From Effrenium voratum (lineage: Eukaryota; Sar; Dinophyceae; Suessiales; Symbiodiniaceae): a DNA stretch of 64,000 nt. The position numbers and the translations under genes were made by a program. Positions 40,413 through 49,648 of the stretch are shown in pieces. Below the pieces are notes generated by a model. The model did not search any database and was not told the origin of the DNA. It was given only the letters and a program-made list of their open reading frames with translations. The DNA lies in NCBI GenBank assembly GCA_963377175.1, contig CAUJNA010002713.1:299368-363367 (forward strand). The letters are read 5' to 3'. The stretch's first letter is position 1. Each line of letters opens with the position of its first letter.

Positions 40413-40532
40413 CTGTGGATGGATGAAATCCTGCACCACCTAAGAATCCTGGAATGATGATTCCCCTGTAAATACCAACAAACATAGGTTTTCCATGGTT
40501 TCCAAGTGGTGCAGGATTTCATCCATCCACAG
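40413..40532 (+). mobile_element. Inverted-repeat family C, near-perfect copy inside a coding exon
   Basis: 120-bp core with 27-bp perfect inverted ends starting CTGTGGATGGATGAAATCCT; including the outer CATA/TATG the inversion is 31 bp. Flanked by TA on both sides (40411-40412 and 40533-40534), as expected for Tc1/mariner-type insertion into TA. Removing the element and one TA joins CAA GCA TAT GTC AAA GAC in frame. A GC donor at 40408 and the terminal CAG at 40530-40532 define a possible 125-nt GC-AG intron that also keeps frame. Confidence 0.85.
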
Positions 40533-40586
40533 TATGTCAAAGACTTCCCCCACCCCGAGAAGCCGTCGAAAACAGAACAAATGTGA
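40533..40586 (+). CDS. Plus-strand exon split by a family C element, 3' part
   Basis: Continues as YVKDFPHPEKPSKTEQM and a stop at 40584-40586 unless a donor lies earlier. Confidence 0.4.
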   Translation, partial: YVKDFPHPEKPSKTEQM

Positions 40587-40599
40587 TACTTCAGCCCTA

Positions 40600-41480
40600 T
40601 GACAGCTAAGCCATATTTATTGAGAGCATGTTCACCCGCAAGTTACCCGCAAAATGTTTGGCGTAAGGGGTATGTTCCAGGCATCTGGTGGTACCTTTGA
40701 ACATGGGAAATCATGGGAACCCAGTCGATTCGCGTAGCGAAATCCGAAGAACTGGGGGGGGGAACTGAATGTGTAAAACCCGGTTTGGGGTTGAGATAAG
40801 AAATTGTGTTGGTGTTTTTGGTGTGAAACCCAAACAAAAACGCATAGTTTTACGGAAGTCACTGAACACATCATCGTTCCAGGTTCCAATCTTCCCAAGG
40901 CTCCCTGATCTGAGCTGGTTCGAAGGAAGTCCATGGAACTGGACTTAGCGCCTATGGCCACTGTTGACGGATTAATCAACTCGCTGATTGTGATCGGAAG
41001 CCAATAAAGTAATTTAGGTATTGGATCACATAGGGCCCATGTATCTCAGAGTTTGCTAAGTTAATCAAACAATCGAGCAACAGTCTCATAGGAAACGCCC
41101 ACAAACCTGGATGAATTGGCCCAGCTCATGGGGTATTGGGTCGCGTGTCACAACGACTGGTGTTGCCCATGCAGATTCGTGGAAGATCTGAGAAACTACA
41201 AACAATCCCAAAGCCTGTTTTCAAATACACATAGATTCCCCCTATGAAGATCGCTGCCATGAGTTGCCCCACTCCAAACACCAACTTTGTTTAGGGCATC
41301 TTTCAAGAACCGTGTTTTCATGAAATATACCTGGGGGTGATGTGAAGGGAAAGCCCCGCCACTGGACGTCTGAGGGCGCCATTTTTTTAGGATTCCCCTG
41401 GTAGGAATACCCCCCCCCACTTCTCTTTCCCCGGCAAAACAAAGACAACATATGACCAGATCCGGCTACAAGTGCTCTGT
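40600..41480. other. No gene recognised
   Basis: No biased open frame, RNA gene or intact element noted. Confidence 0.4.
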
Positions 41481-41489
41481 GGGTTCCCT

Positions 41490-42011
41490 TTAAAGGGCAA
41501 ACACGCTTTGGCTGCGAGACCTTCCAGATATGAAATCGGTTCTTTCAACGCTTTGGCTAGGCAGAAAAAGGTACCCTGAAAGGGCATCAAGTAAGGGACC
41601 TCGACGCTTGATAAACCCCGCTTCATGGGTGTCAGTTCGCCCGTTTCTGTTGGGTTGTGGATGAGGGGTTGGTGCTTGTGACAGGAAGCCTTCCCAAGAG
41701 AGTTCATTTGGAGCTTCCTTAGTATCACAGCGGTCAATTCCCCCGTCGCTCCATCCTTCCGAATTTGGAACCGGTTGACCGGTGAACACCTCCGGATCCG
41801 CAAGCCAAGCCCTTGACGGACATCGACCGGATCGACCGGATCGACGGACCGGGCGGGGCCCGGCTTCATTTCCAGAAGTGTCGAGCGCAGCAGCTGCAAA
41901 ACTGACAAGGAGATGGGCAAGAGTTCCTGCGCTCGCCACCAAGAGTGAAGAAACGCATGCGCATGCGAAGAAAAAAAACAGTCGAGGAAATGGGTTAAAC
42001 ATGGTTTTCAC
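41490..42011 (-). CDS. Single-exon open frame with hydrophobic N-terminus
   Basis: 173 codons from ATG. The start (FPRLFFFFACACVSSLLVAS then AGTLAHLLVSFAAAA) looks like a signal peptide or membrane anchor, followed by a polar Pro/Gly-rich region with RSGRSGR encoded by a 9-bp tandem (ATCGACCGG on the plus strand). Bias is moderate and fades downstream, where sequence is repeat-like. It may be partly coding only. Confidence 0.3.
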   Translation of the reverse strand: MKTMFNPFPRLFFFFACACVSSLLVASAGTLAHLLVSFAAAALDTSGNEAGPRPVRRSGRSGRCPSRAWLADPEVFTGQPVPNSEGWSDGGIDRCDTKEAPNELSWEGFLSQAPTPHPQPNRNGRTDTHEAGFIKRRGPLLDALSGYLFLPSQSVERTDFISGRSRSQSVFAL

Positions 42012-42157
42012 TACAGGGGGTTAACGGCATATAGCCACTAGCCAACATATAGCGGTATATGTATATGTCCATTTTTTCTGGGGTAGTGGGGAAACCTTTG
42101 CTGGTCTTCATGTACACAATGTCCTAGGCGGCCCGTAGAGCAAATAGGTAGCACTGG

Positions 42158-42773
42158 CACTCGCTTCCTGAGTGGATGGGCCAACAAAAAAGTCCCATCT
42201 TCTTGTTTCCCCATGAAACGTCTTCCCAAACAGTTCGAAGTCATAAGTTCACTGCAGAAGCGTGGGAACCGACTAGAACCAAAGTGTCTCATCAGTGGAC
42301 ATCTCCTCGTGGAACTATTGCTGCTTCAACAGACCTTGGCCCTCGTCTGGGGTGGGGTACTTCGACAACAAGCATGTACTGTGTCTGTTCTGTACGTGCT
42401 TTTGACTTTCGTTTAAAAACATCAAACAAGGGGCCCCTCAACAAAGACACACCTAGATGTTGCTTCAGACCACCCAACTATTGAAAAGCGCAGCCAAACT
42501 CTGCAAGCACGAAGAATTGCTCCTCCAGAACTAGAGGAAAACGCTCCCAGGAACGAGCCACATTGTTTCGCAGGGATCCCAGAAGGAAACTCACTTCCCG
42601 ATACTGACCTCGCCCCACCTCACCCCACCTCACCCCACGCCACCCCCTCACCCCACCCCACCCCACCCCACCCACCTCGCCCCACCCCACCCCACCGCAG
42701 CCCACCCCGCCTTGTCTACCACAACGGTCCAAACCCAAAAACCTTAAAGTCTGAAACGGAACTCAGGAAGTGC
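42158..42773 (+). repeat. Family A' ends about 600 bp apart
   Basis: A left end (CTTCCTGAGTGGATGGGCCA) at about 42166 and a right end (CCAAACCCAAAAACCTTAAA .. GAACTCAGGAAGTG) at about 42730-42771 in the correct relative orientation, with 550 bp between. Either a longer parent element, a copy split by later insertions, or two independent fragments. The interior includes the CCCCA repeat. Confidence 0.45.
42605..42712 (+). repeat. CCCCA / CCCCACCTCA tandem repeat
   Basis: Pyrimidine-rich tandem of CCCCA pentamers with CCCCACCTCA variants. Confidence 0.9.
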
Positions 42774-42804
42774 CGAAAAGGAAACTCCCAGCAGACGGGC
42801 TCCC

Positions 42805-42925
42805 CTAGGTCCTCCAGATTTGAGAGCTTAGAATAAGGCTCCCAAGTTTTTCCTGTAGTCTATGGTAGGGGCTTCCCCTCCCAACAAAACAAGGGGAGAG
42901 AAGGAACGGGCGCCAATGGCTGGGG
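42805..42925 (+). repeat. Inverted-repeat family B, copy with decayed 3' end
   Basis: CTAGGTCCTCCAGATTTGAG start, TAGAATAAGGCTCCCAAG interior, diverged GGCTGGGGAACCGGACC end. Confidence 0.65.
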
Positions 42926-42969
42926 AACCGGACCTGCCTATGCTCGCCTAAGCCCGCGAGCCCTGACCC

Positions 42970-43092
42970 TTGATTTCCCTGGTTGATCGGCTGCTTTTGG
43001 CTGATCCGAGCGGGTATTCCCAGCGGGCGGCTTTAGCCCGGCAAGCCGCCGCCGCCCAAATTTTTGTACGGGCTCCACTTAGAGGCAGCATC
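42970..43092 (+). CDS. Possible plus-strand exon
   Basis: Reads ISLVDRLLLADPSGYSQRAA then LARQAAAAQIFVRAPLRGSI, alanine-rich helical pattern and G/C bias, but borders are not clear and the minus strand is partly open. Confidence 0.35.
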
Positions 43093-43572
43093 GCAAACCA
43101 TCACGACCCAACTGATATAAACTTAGAAACTAGGGCGGTTCCCCCTGGATGTCAACAACCATGCTTGGTTGCCGTCGCCCCCTCTGCAAAAAGTTTACCT
43201 GTTTGTGGGTTCAATCAATGGACAACCCTTGACTTCCCAAAAAGCTAGAGTCTGGAAGATCCAATGGGTCATGCTGTCTATTTTCAGGTTTGGAATGGAC
43301 CTCAATTCGGGGGGTACTCGGATATCATTTGGTTTTCGAAGCTGGAGTTCGAATCCAATTCCACACCAAAGCCCCAAACGAGGGGGCTACTAAAGAATGT
43401 AACATCACCAACCAAAAACCTAAACACCAAAAAAACCAAAAGAAACAAAGCTAAAAGTCCCCCGTATGCCAAGTGAAGAGCGTGTGGATTTGTACCCCAG
43501 CCCAGGCCGAGTTTTCTCGGTGCCTGCAGTCCACCGCAAATGATCGCCTCAGCTTCGGAAGTCTCATCGATG

Positions 43573-43697
43573 GATCTGGGCCACGGGAAATGGAAGCCAC
43601 TGTGACGCAGGAAGGGCCTAACCCCAAAGATCCCCCCATGAGGGGAGATTCGCTTGTACAGGAGTGGCAGACAAACCCCGAGTGATCCCACGACCAT
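43573..43697 (+). repeat. hAT-type miniature element, degenerate copy
   Basis: GGGAAATGGAAGCCAC, GGGCCTAACCCCAAAGATCC and CCCCGAGTGATCCCACGACC blocks match the copies at 5030 and 39898. Confidence 0.65.
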
Positions 43698-44244
43698 GCT
43701 TCAGATGCCAAAAAAGAGCCAACAAAACCAGCGAAAACACAGTGCAAAGCCAGGGCCCACAGGGTGTCCCACGTTTTTTTTGTTTTTTCAAGGAGCGTGT
43801 CTTCTTGAGGTGGGCGGGGGGGGGGGAGGGAGGGCGTCCATCAATCGCTAGTTGTGGCAAGTCTTGCAGGAAAGGTATCCTCATGTTTTGACCGTGGTCA
43901 ATATCTGCTAAACTGCGAACGCCTGAAACATTGCAAGCAGTGCATGTGCCACACCACGGCATCTATTATAGTTTGCTGTTGGTATACAACATGGCAATTA
44001 ACCCAAAGGCATTCGGCCTTCACACTGGGACGATACTTTAGACTATGTTTAGCAGCTGACATGTTCTGAAGACAGGTGTGTCATGCATTGGCGCATTACG
44101 TGACAGCGAGCTCTTGTTTGCTACATGTTACATGGACAAACGAACCCATAAACTTAGTCAAGGTGCATTTCGGGGGAATCCTGTACCCCTGGTTCCCCCT
44201 GTATCCCTGCTAGTTGGTTTCCCTGATACGTGGACACGTGTTAA

Positions 44245-44349
44245 ACTCGAGGCGTTGGATCTCCGGGCGCCGACCGAGTCACGCCGAGGGCGCGAGGCGT
44301 AGCGGCGCCAGCTGACCAACGATCGCATTGCGTAGCGCACGAATTGGCC
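44245..44349 (-). CDS. Possible minus-strand exon
   Basis: Reads FVRYAMRSLVSWRRYASRPR then RDSVGARRSNAS with very high G/C third positions; a GTCGGC donor is possible. The plus strand (VKLEALDLRAPTESRRGREA-stop) is also plausible. Confidence 0.35.
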
Positions 44350-44510
44350 CAATTGGGGCCTTTTTCGGGGTCGTGTCCAACTGGGCACCGGGTAGGCGTA
44401 GTGTGGCTGGGTTTATGACAAGTTGGATTAGTTGAATGTGTTTTGGCGTTGGCTTAGGGTTGGGTTGGAGGGGTTTAAGGTAGGTTACTTGGTTGACTGC
44501 CTTCGAATCT

Positions 44511-44723
44511 TCACCAAACACACCCAAACAGCAGGCGGCTCAAAACAGGGCACACACGCCAGCACTGCGCCAAGGCACATCCCAAATGACGAGGACCATG
44601 GGCAGCGGCAGGCTGCTGATGAAGAGCGTCAAGAACCATTGATGCCTCGGAAGCGCCGACAGCCACATTGGCGAAGATGACATGCACCCCGTTCACCAAA
44701 GTGCTCAACTCAGGTCCGATCAA
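44511..44723 (-). CDS. Possible minus-strand exon
   Basis: Open frame with LVNGVHVIFANVAVGASEAS then MVLDALHQQPAAAHGPRHLG. The start may be membrane-associated. The opposite strand carries a plausible highly polar frame (PNDEDHGQRQAADEERQEPL), so strand is uncertain. Confidence 0.3.
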   Translation of the reverse strand: MIGPELSTLVNGVHVIFANVAVGASEASMVLDALHQQPAAAHGPRHLGCALAQCWRVCPVLSRLLFGCVW

Positions 44724-44744
44724 GGAGATTAGCCAAAAATAGGT

Positions 44745-44815
44745 TACATGTTGGTTGCCACTAACATGGTCCTGCCAGCTTAAAAGCCCCAGAGCTCAGG
44801 CGAGTCAGTCAAGAA
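44745..44815 (+). repeat. Inverted-repeat family A', decayed fragment
   Basis: GCCACTAACATGGTCCTGCC then CAGAGCTCAGGCGAGTCAG resemble the middle and right end of family A'. Confidence 0.4.
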
Positions 44816-45534
44816 AATGCCCGAGGTATCCCTGGAGCATACTTAGTAACCTTTACAACTGAAAGAAAAGGAACACAAACCTGGGCATCGTCCAAAAGAC
44901 ATTAAATGGCCGAACGCTTGGGAACAACTTGCGACCTTGTGATGAAACTAGATCCACAGAAGGGGTATGGCGCCCCAAAGCGAGCGTTCTTCCATTCCAT
45001 CCCTTGGGAAAATCTAGAGGCCAGATTGGAAACCATCAGGGCCTTTGGCTATACCTTGTTTCCACGTAAGGAGAGCGTGGGAATTGTACATGAAAAGGGG
45101 CACCCTTAACCCCCCTCCCGATACATTAATTTGGGTATGAATCGAAATGAGAGACTCAACGAATTGAGGGGTTTCCCAAACGGGCAACCTCCAAACATGA
45201 ACCGCCACATATCCCCCCTAAGGCGGAGGGGGGTGGGGTTCCCCTTAAAATCCCATTCTTCTAATCTTGGCAGTTCCCAGAATGTGTTGGAGCATGTCCT
45301 TCCGGGAGCATGTTGTCCCCGCAATGGACCACATGGTATCCATGGCGGTCGTCATGATATCCGACCAGCGAAGGGGTCGGATGGCTCGCCATAAACGACC
45401 TTCGAAAGCCGAAGCTCCGCTTCACCCTTGCTTTGGAAGCAACACACTGTCAGGTTTTACTGCCCATTCCAAAAATGAACAGACAAATCCATTAACCAAA
45501 AGCCAAGACCAGTGAGGTTCAGGGAATGAAACGC

Positions 45535-45650
45535 TTAACCCCAAGTCGGTGGGGACGATCGCAAGATAGCGGCAAGTGACAAATAGACCGCGTGCTGCAG
45601 GTTCTCCTTGCAGAAGTGCTCGTTCAATTCCTCAGCCCAGTCGGTCCGGG
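45535..45650 (-). CDS. C-terminal exon of a minus-strand gene
   Basis: Reads DTRTDWAEELNEHFCKENLQ, then HAVYLSLAAILRSSPPTWG and a TAA stop at 45535-45537. Codon bias is strong and the sequence is clearly protein-like (amphipathic helices). The acceptor is not certain. Likely the 3' end of the gene containing the exons at 46062, 46304 and 46545. No family match. Confidence 0.55.
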
Positions 45651-45654
45651 TGTC

Positions 45655-45742
45655 AGGTTCGAGGAATTTATTTATTTAGGGGAGACCCCACAAGTCTTGG
45701 GTGTCAGGTTGGCTGCTATGTTATTTATTTAAGGGAGAAAGG
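45655..45742. repeat. Imperfect direct duplication
   Basis: GGGTGTCAGGTT..TTATTTATTTAGGGGAGA is followed by a second GGGTGTCAGGTT..TTATTTATTTAAGGGAGA; unit about 65 bp. Confidence 0.7.
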
Positions 45743-46061
45743 CAAAATGACAAGTGTTAGTTCGGGGTGTTGGAAGCGCTTCTTTGGGCTCCAGCTTTCC
45801 CATGCTCATTCGCCAGTGGCCTTGGTAGACGAAGGACGCTTTCTGTAGACAAAATATCGGTGGGGGACCCACCAAACAGGGCTCCCTGCATTTCCCTCTT
45901 AAAACATCACTTCCAGGGATACTCACCTTTCATGGGCCCAACAAATGATGTTTAAAACCACCAAAAAGATGGAAATGCAGGAATCGACCACTGACCAAAA
46001 AGGGCAAAGGGGGTGCCGCTGAACTGGGTAAGGGGAGTTGCCGAACGCACAAAAAATATTC

Positions 46062-46120
46062 CTCGCAACGCGGCCTTCCTTCGCGCGCCCCAACCATGAG
46101 GAAAAGGTGGTGTGGAAAGC
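46062..46120 (-). CDS. Probable short exon
   Basis: Minus strand reads AFHTTFSSWLGRAKEGRVAR between acceptor CCCGAG and a possible GA donor. Biased codons. Confidence 0.4.
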
Positions 46121-46303
46121 CTCGGGAAGCCAAATTTTCAACGACTCACCCAGCAAACCAATCGGATTTTGTCTGGTGGAACGGTGGGCGCCCCAAATAT
46201 TGCAAGCACAACAAGCACACCCTCCAGCTTATTGTAAGCTAGCGTGGCTGTGTGGTTTTGGGTATGGGTTGCTTGCAAAATGGGGCAAGCGCCTGACTGG
46301 TAC

Positions 46304-46378
46304 CGCGCTGGATTCCATTCGCTGCAGCGTTCGCCATGGGGCCCCAGATCCCAGTTCTTTCAAATCGAACGCCCAGCC
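46304..46378 (-). CDS. Probable exon
   Basis: A 75-nt minus-strand exon: GWAFDLKELGSGAPWRTLQR then MESSA, with acceptor AACCAAG and donor GCG before GTACCAG. Two plus-strand frames are open here too, one of them protein-like, so confidence is limited. Confidence 0.4.
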
Positions 46379-46454
46379 CTTGGTTACCTCAAATGGACCC
46401 GGGATGGAAACCCCGGACGACCGTCGGGTTTGGGGAGCGCAAACTCTCAAACAT

Positions 46455-46535
46455 TTTGGCAGTTCAGTGCCTGGATTTCAACCACTAAACCACAATCAGC
46501 AAAAACGGTATTTTTTCCCCAGCAACAACCATGAA
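46455..46535 (+). repeat. Dispersed repeat family A, copy 5 (3' part)
   Basis: TTTTGGCAGTTCAGTGCCTG then CACTAAACCACAATCAGCAA and CAGCAACAACCATG. Confidence 0.65.
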
Positions 46536-46544
46536 ATAATATAG

Positions 46545-46653
46545 GTCGACATTGGGCTTGGCCCCTAAGGGCCGTGAGCTATTTCCCGGCACTTCGGCAA
46601 GCCGAGTGGCTGGGAGGAAGGTGGCAATCAGCTCGTCAAAGGCCCAAAGGTAC
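46545..46653 (-). CDS. Exon of a minus-strand gene
   Basis: After acceptor GGTGCTCCAG reads YLWAFDELIATFLPATRLAE then VPGNSSRPLGAKP. Strong bias, hydrophobic helix pattern. Upstream-most recognised exon of the 45.5-46.7 kb gene. Confidence 0.45.
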
Positions 46654-47278
46654 CTGGAGCACCCGGTGAATGGCCGTGAACCCTTGGCATAGCAAACAAG
46701 AAACTGCGCTTGAAGGCATCCAGAACGAAAATGAATAGAACCCAAAAAGCGAAGAAAAGAAGAAGAACATAACGTCGGGGGAAAAAGAAACAAAAACACC
46801 CTCCGACATAGCAATCAACATCTTGTGGACGAGCTTCCACCTTGATGGGCAATGATCGTTTTCGTCGCAGAAAGAGCCCCAAAGAGTACCCTCAAACGAG
46901 GACCTGAAAACGGGATTCGAGATTGAGGGGCTCAAGTGCCCTTCTGGCTCGCACTTTTTTCTTTTCTTTTTTAGCACTTTTTCCCAGGGGAAAAACCCGA
47001 AAAAAAAGAACCCACTGAAGCAAACACCAACAAACATTGGTCAATCTGAGCAACCGCCAAGGTGATGAAAGGTGATGAGAGCGCTCTCCCCCCTTTTTCC
47101 AGCGACAAAGAAGCTTCGCAACCTAAGACCTGAGGCTTCTGCGCGAGCGGAGCAAAGCCGCGGCATCCCAGGTTACCCTTGACGAACCAAGCCTGCCAAG
47201 ACATTGGTTGACCCCGGAGTCGATTCCCTGTGAAGCTTCCCTGTCCGCTTTTGGGGCCAGGCCCTGCTTTTGGACGGG

Positions 47279-47482
47279 TTAACTACGAGTCGGTGTCAGC
47301 GGTTTTTGTTCTCCGAGCTTGTGCGGCGGCTGAAGGGCCGGGGAAGCCACAAAGCCACTCCTGGCCGCAGAAAAGTGCAAGCACACGGTGAAACCGTCAT
47401 TGCCAAGATCTAGGAAACCATCATTGAGCCCACATTGCCCAAGAAAGGTCAACAGTGACAAACAGAACCTCCCAAGTCTTGC
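47279..47482 (-). CDS. Possible C-terminal exon
   Basis: Reads LTFLGQCGLNDGFLDLGNDG, then FTVCLHFSAARSGFVASPAL and ends PLTPTRS-stop. Moderate bias. Confidence 0.35.
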   Translation of the reverse strand, partial: ARLGRFCLSLLTFLGQCGLNDGFLDLGNDGFTVCLHFSAARSGFVASPALQPPHKLGEQKPLTPTRS

Positions 47483-47937
47483 AAACCAAAAAACATTGGC
47501 TGGCCCGCCGTCACTCAAAGGAGACCGCTCTGGAAGCGAGTAGCCGTAGCCTTCTGGGCTTACTGGGCAAGCCTGAAAGGTCGAGCTTTTTTGGACCCGC
47601 TATTTTTCCCTATTGTTGTACGGTATCCGTAAACCAACCCCAGACTCCAGAAAGATACTCCGGAAACTGAAAAGCTCAAGCCTCATTGTTAGCAAGGTTG
47701 ATTTTGGGCATGCGCTTTTGTTGGAAAGTTAGTGCTCCAACCTCAATAATTTCTTGTTGGCTTCCATGCGCAACACTCCACAAACAAGGGGCATCCTGAC
47801 AAAACAAAAGGACCTAGGACGGCATGTGGCCGGGCACAAGAAATCGTTTTCAGTTGATTTCCGTGAACGACTAATCGCTTCTCCCTCTAAAAAACCGCCC
47901 CCTCCCCCCAAATAAAAGAAAAAACCTGGGGTGGAGC

Positions 47938-47962
47938 TTTATTATCAGGGGTCGCCGGTCTG
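47938..47962 (+). repeat. Candidate transposon terminus, left
   Basis: GAGCTTTATTATCAGGGGTC is the approximate reverse complement of 49624-49646 (CCTACCCCTAATACTAAAAC), 16 of 20 positions agreeing. Further copies of the motif are at 50243 (same orientation as 49624) and 50455 (same orientation as this one). Confidence 0.45.
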
Positions 47963-48489
47963 GGAATAGGTCTAGTTGATAGCTTGCTGTTTAGTATTGG
48001 ACTTATAATGGAAAGTGGATCTCCTTTGGTTTGGAGCAAAAGCTTCTCAGATTGCAACTTTTAAGTAAGAACTTTGAAAGGGAGTGTCCCATGGTCCGTT
48101 TCATAAAACTAACTGCTTGATTCAGGTTGTTGGGTGAACACATCCTAATAAAACTCGGTTGGAAGGGTTAGCGAGTCAGCCAGCTTGAGAAAGAGTCTGT
48201 TTGATCAGCTATACAGCCCGTGCAGCTAGCCCGTGCAGAGCAGCTCGCTTGCTCACAGCCAGAGAAGCGAAGGACAGCGTGGCCTCTAGCCGGCAGAGGG
48301 GTAATTAAACTGCTGCCGAGTGAGGCCAAGCCACAGCAAAGCTATGGACTAGATAGCTGACCAGGTGCAGCCAGATGAGGCGATCACCTCTCTGCCTTGG
48401 CGCCAGACAGAGAGGGCCAGTCATTTCAGGAAGCTAATTGCAGCAGTCAGTGAGGTAGACTGTGCGTTCGCATGGAAGTAGCTATGTTT

Positions 48490-48550
48490 GTGTGTGTGCA
48501 TGTCGTACGTATGCATGCATGCATGTATGTATGTATGTGTGTGTGGCTGT
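48490..48550 (+). repeat. GT / GCAT / GTAT microsatellite
   Basis: GTGTGTGTGCATG, then TATGCATGCATGCATG and TATGTATGTATGTGTGTGTG. Confidence 0.9.
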
Positions 48551-48556
48551 CATTGA

Positions 48557-48680
48557 GGAAGCGCCAAAAAGAGACACAGGGCGGCAGGAGGCAGAGCTAG
48601 CAGCAGCCTCAGGAAGCCCAAGCAGAGTCAGCAGAAAGTTGTCTCAAGAGTTCCAGACACCGCCAGCAAGAAAGAGAGCT
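48557..48680 (+). CDS. Plus-strand gene at 48.6-49.6 kb, exon 1
   Basis: Reads EAPKRDTGRQEAELAAASGS, then PSRVSRKLSQEFQTPPARKR and A, ending at a consensus donor GTGAGT in phase 0. The start is uncertain because the frame stays open into the microsatellite upstream. Basic and serine-rich. Joins exon 2 in phase. Confidence 0.45.
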
Positions 48681-48704
48681 GTGAGTCTCCCACCAGTCAG
48701 CAGC

Positions 48705-48910
48705 AGCTGGTTCCCGCAGACAGCCTATCCAGACGAAGCGGAGTAAAAAGACTAGGAGATCGGTGCAGGAACTGAGTAAGAGGCTGAAGCCAGGCAGTCC
48801 TGCGCTGTACTGGCGCATAGACTACATGTTTGGCAACAGCACGCAGCCAGTAGCTACCCCTAGCCCCAGCCAGAAGCAGCAGCAAACTTGGAGCAGGAAG
48901 CGCAGCTAGC
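48705..48910 (+). other. Overlapping alternative open frame
   Basis: A second plus-strand frame reads QTKRSKKTRRSVQELSKRLK, then PGSPALYWRIDYMFGNSTQP and stops at 48908-48910. It is strikingly protein-like, yet lies in the intron between exons 1 and 2 of the model above and overlaps exon 2. It may mean a frameshifted older copy, alternative splicing or a pseudogenised element. Confidence 0.4.
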
Positions 48911-49042
48911 AGTAAGACAGGCAGCTCTGGACATAGCAGTCAGCAAGCCTAAGAAGAACAAGCTAGGTCGCCCTAAGGCAGCCAGCAAGACGTCGAGTGT
49001 TCCAGGCGTCAGAAAAGCCAGAGCAGATGCTACAGCAGCTTG
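48870..49042 (+). CDS. Plus-strand gene at 48.6-49.6 kb, exon 2 with AT-hook-like motif
   Basis: Acceptor CTAGCCCCAG, donor CTTG before GTAAGC, 173 nt, phase 0 in and 2 out. Reads PEAAANLEQEAQLAVRQAAL, then DIAVSKPKKNKLGRPKAASK and VPGVRKARADATAA. KKNKLGRPKAASK fits the AT-hook GRP core flanked by basic residues, a minor-groove DNA-binding motif. That suggests a nuclear DNA-binding role, possibly in a transposase, but only by motif. Confidence 0.55.
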
Positions 49043-49104
49043 GTAAGCTGAACTAGTCAGCGGTGAGGAGCTTCCACACTGAGCAAGGCTTGCACTTGTC
49101 TCAG

Positions 49105-49269
49105 TGGAAGATGCGCAGCCAGAGCCAGGCGAAGCCAGGCGGCACGCCAGAACTTCTTGTCATCTCAAAACCTACTGAGAGACTTTGAGCCTGGCCTTGG
49201 AGAAGAGAGAGAGGAGCAGCTCAGCCTGAAGGAAGTTCTGAAGCTGAAGGCGAAGCAGCAGGTCAACAG
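49105..49269 (+). CDS. Plus-strand gene at 48.6-49.6 kb, exon 3
   Basis: Acceptor CTTGTCTCAG, donor AACAG before GTGCGC, 165 nt, phase 2 in and out. Reads ARQNFLSSQNLLRDFEPGLG, then EEREEQLSLKEVLKLKAKQQ and VNR, a probable coiled helix. Confidence 0.6.
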
Positions 49270-49303
49270 GTGCGCGTCCATCCGCCCCCTTGACAAGCCT
49301 CAG

Positions 49304-49364
49304 GCGTCTCAGCCGGGCTGACGAGCAGAGGAAGATGCGCAGGGAGAGGCTGAAGGGAACGCAG
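49304..49364 (+). CDS. Plus-strand gene at 48.6-49.6 kb, exon 4
   Basis: Acceptor GCCTCAG, donor ACGCAG before GTGAGC, 61 nt, phase 2 in and 0 out. Reads RLSRADEQRKMRRERLKGTQ. The intron before it would be only 34 nt, which is very short; a different acceptor is possible. Confidence 0.5.
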
Positions 49365-49423
49365 GTGAGCCTGAGCAGACGACAAGGCATTGAGGCGGAG
49401 ATTGTCGTTGGTTTGCATCACAG

Positions 49424-49574
49424 GCTACTTCGACGGGACACGTCATGCCTTCCATCCTGGCGGTGCACGGCAAGCACGGGCGCTTGGACAACATCCGGAA
49501 CCACCGCGAGGCAGGTGAGCGAGTGCCGGGCAACTTCATGAGGCAGTGGAGACAGCTGCAAGAGGAAAGACCAG
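49424..49574 (+). CDS. Plus-strand gene at 48.6-49.6 kb, exon 5
   Basis: Acceptor GTTTGCATCACAG, end CCAG before GTCTCT, 151 nt, enters in phase 0. Reads ATSTGHVMPSILAVHGKHGR, then LDNIRNHREAGERVPGNFMR and QWRQLQEERP. Nearly all codons end in G or C. A GTGAGC donor at 49514 is an alternative end. Family not recognised. Confidence 0.6.
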
Positions 49575-49623
49575 GTCTCTTGAGTATTACCATTTGGCTG
49601 GCATGGGTAGTTACAGCACTAAC

Positions 49624-49648
49624 CTACCCCTAATACTAAAACTTTCCT
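49624..49648 (-). repeat. Candidate transposon terminus, right
   Basis: CCTACCCCTAATACTAAAAC, inverted relative to 47938-47962, closing a 1.7-kb interval that contains the five-exon gene. Confidence 0.4.
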
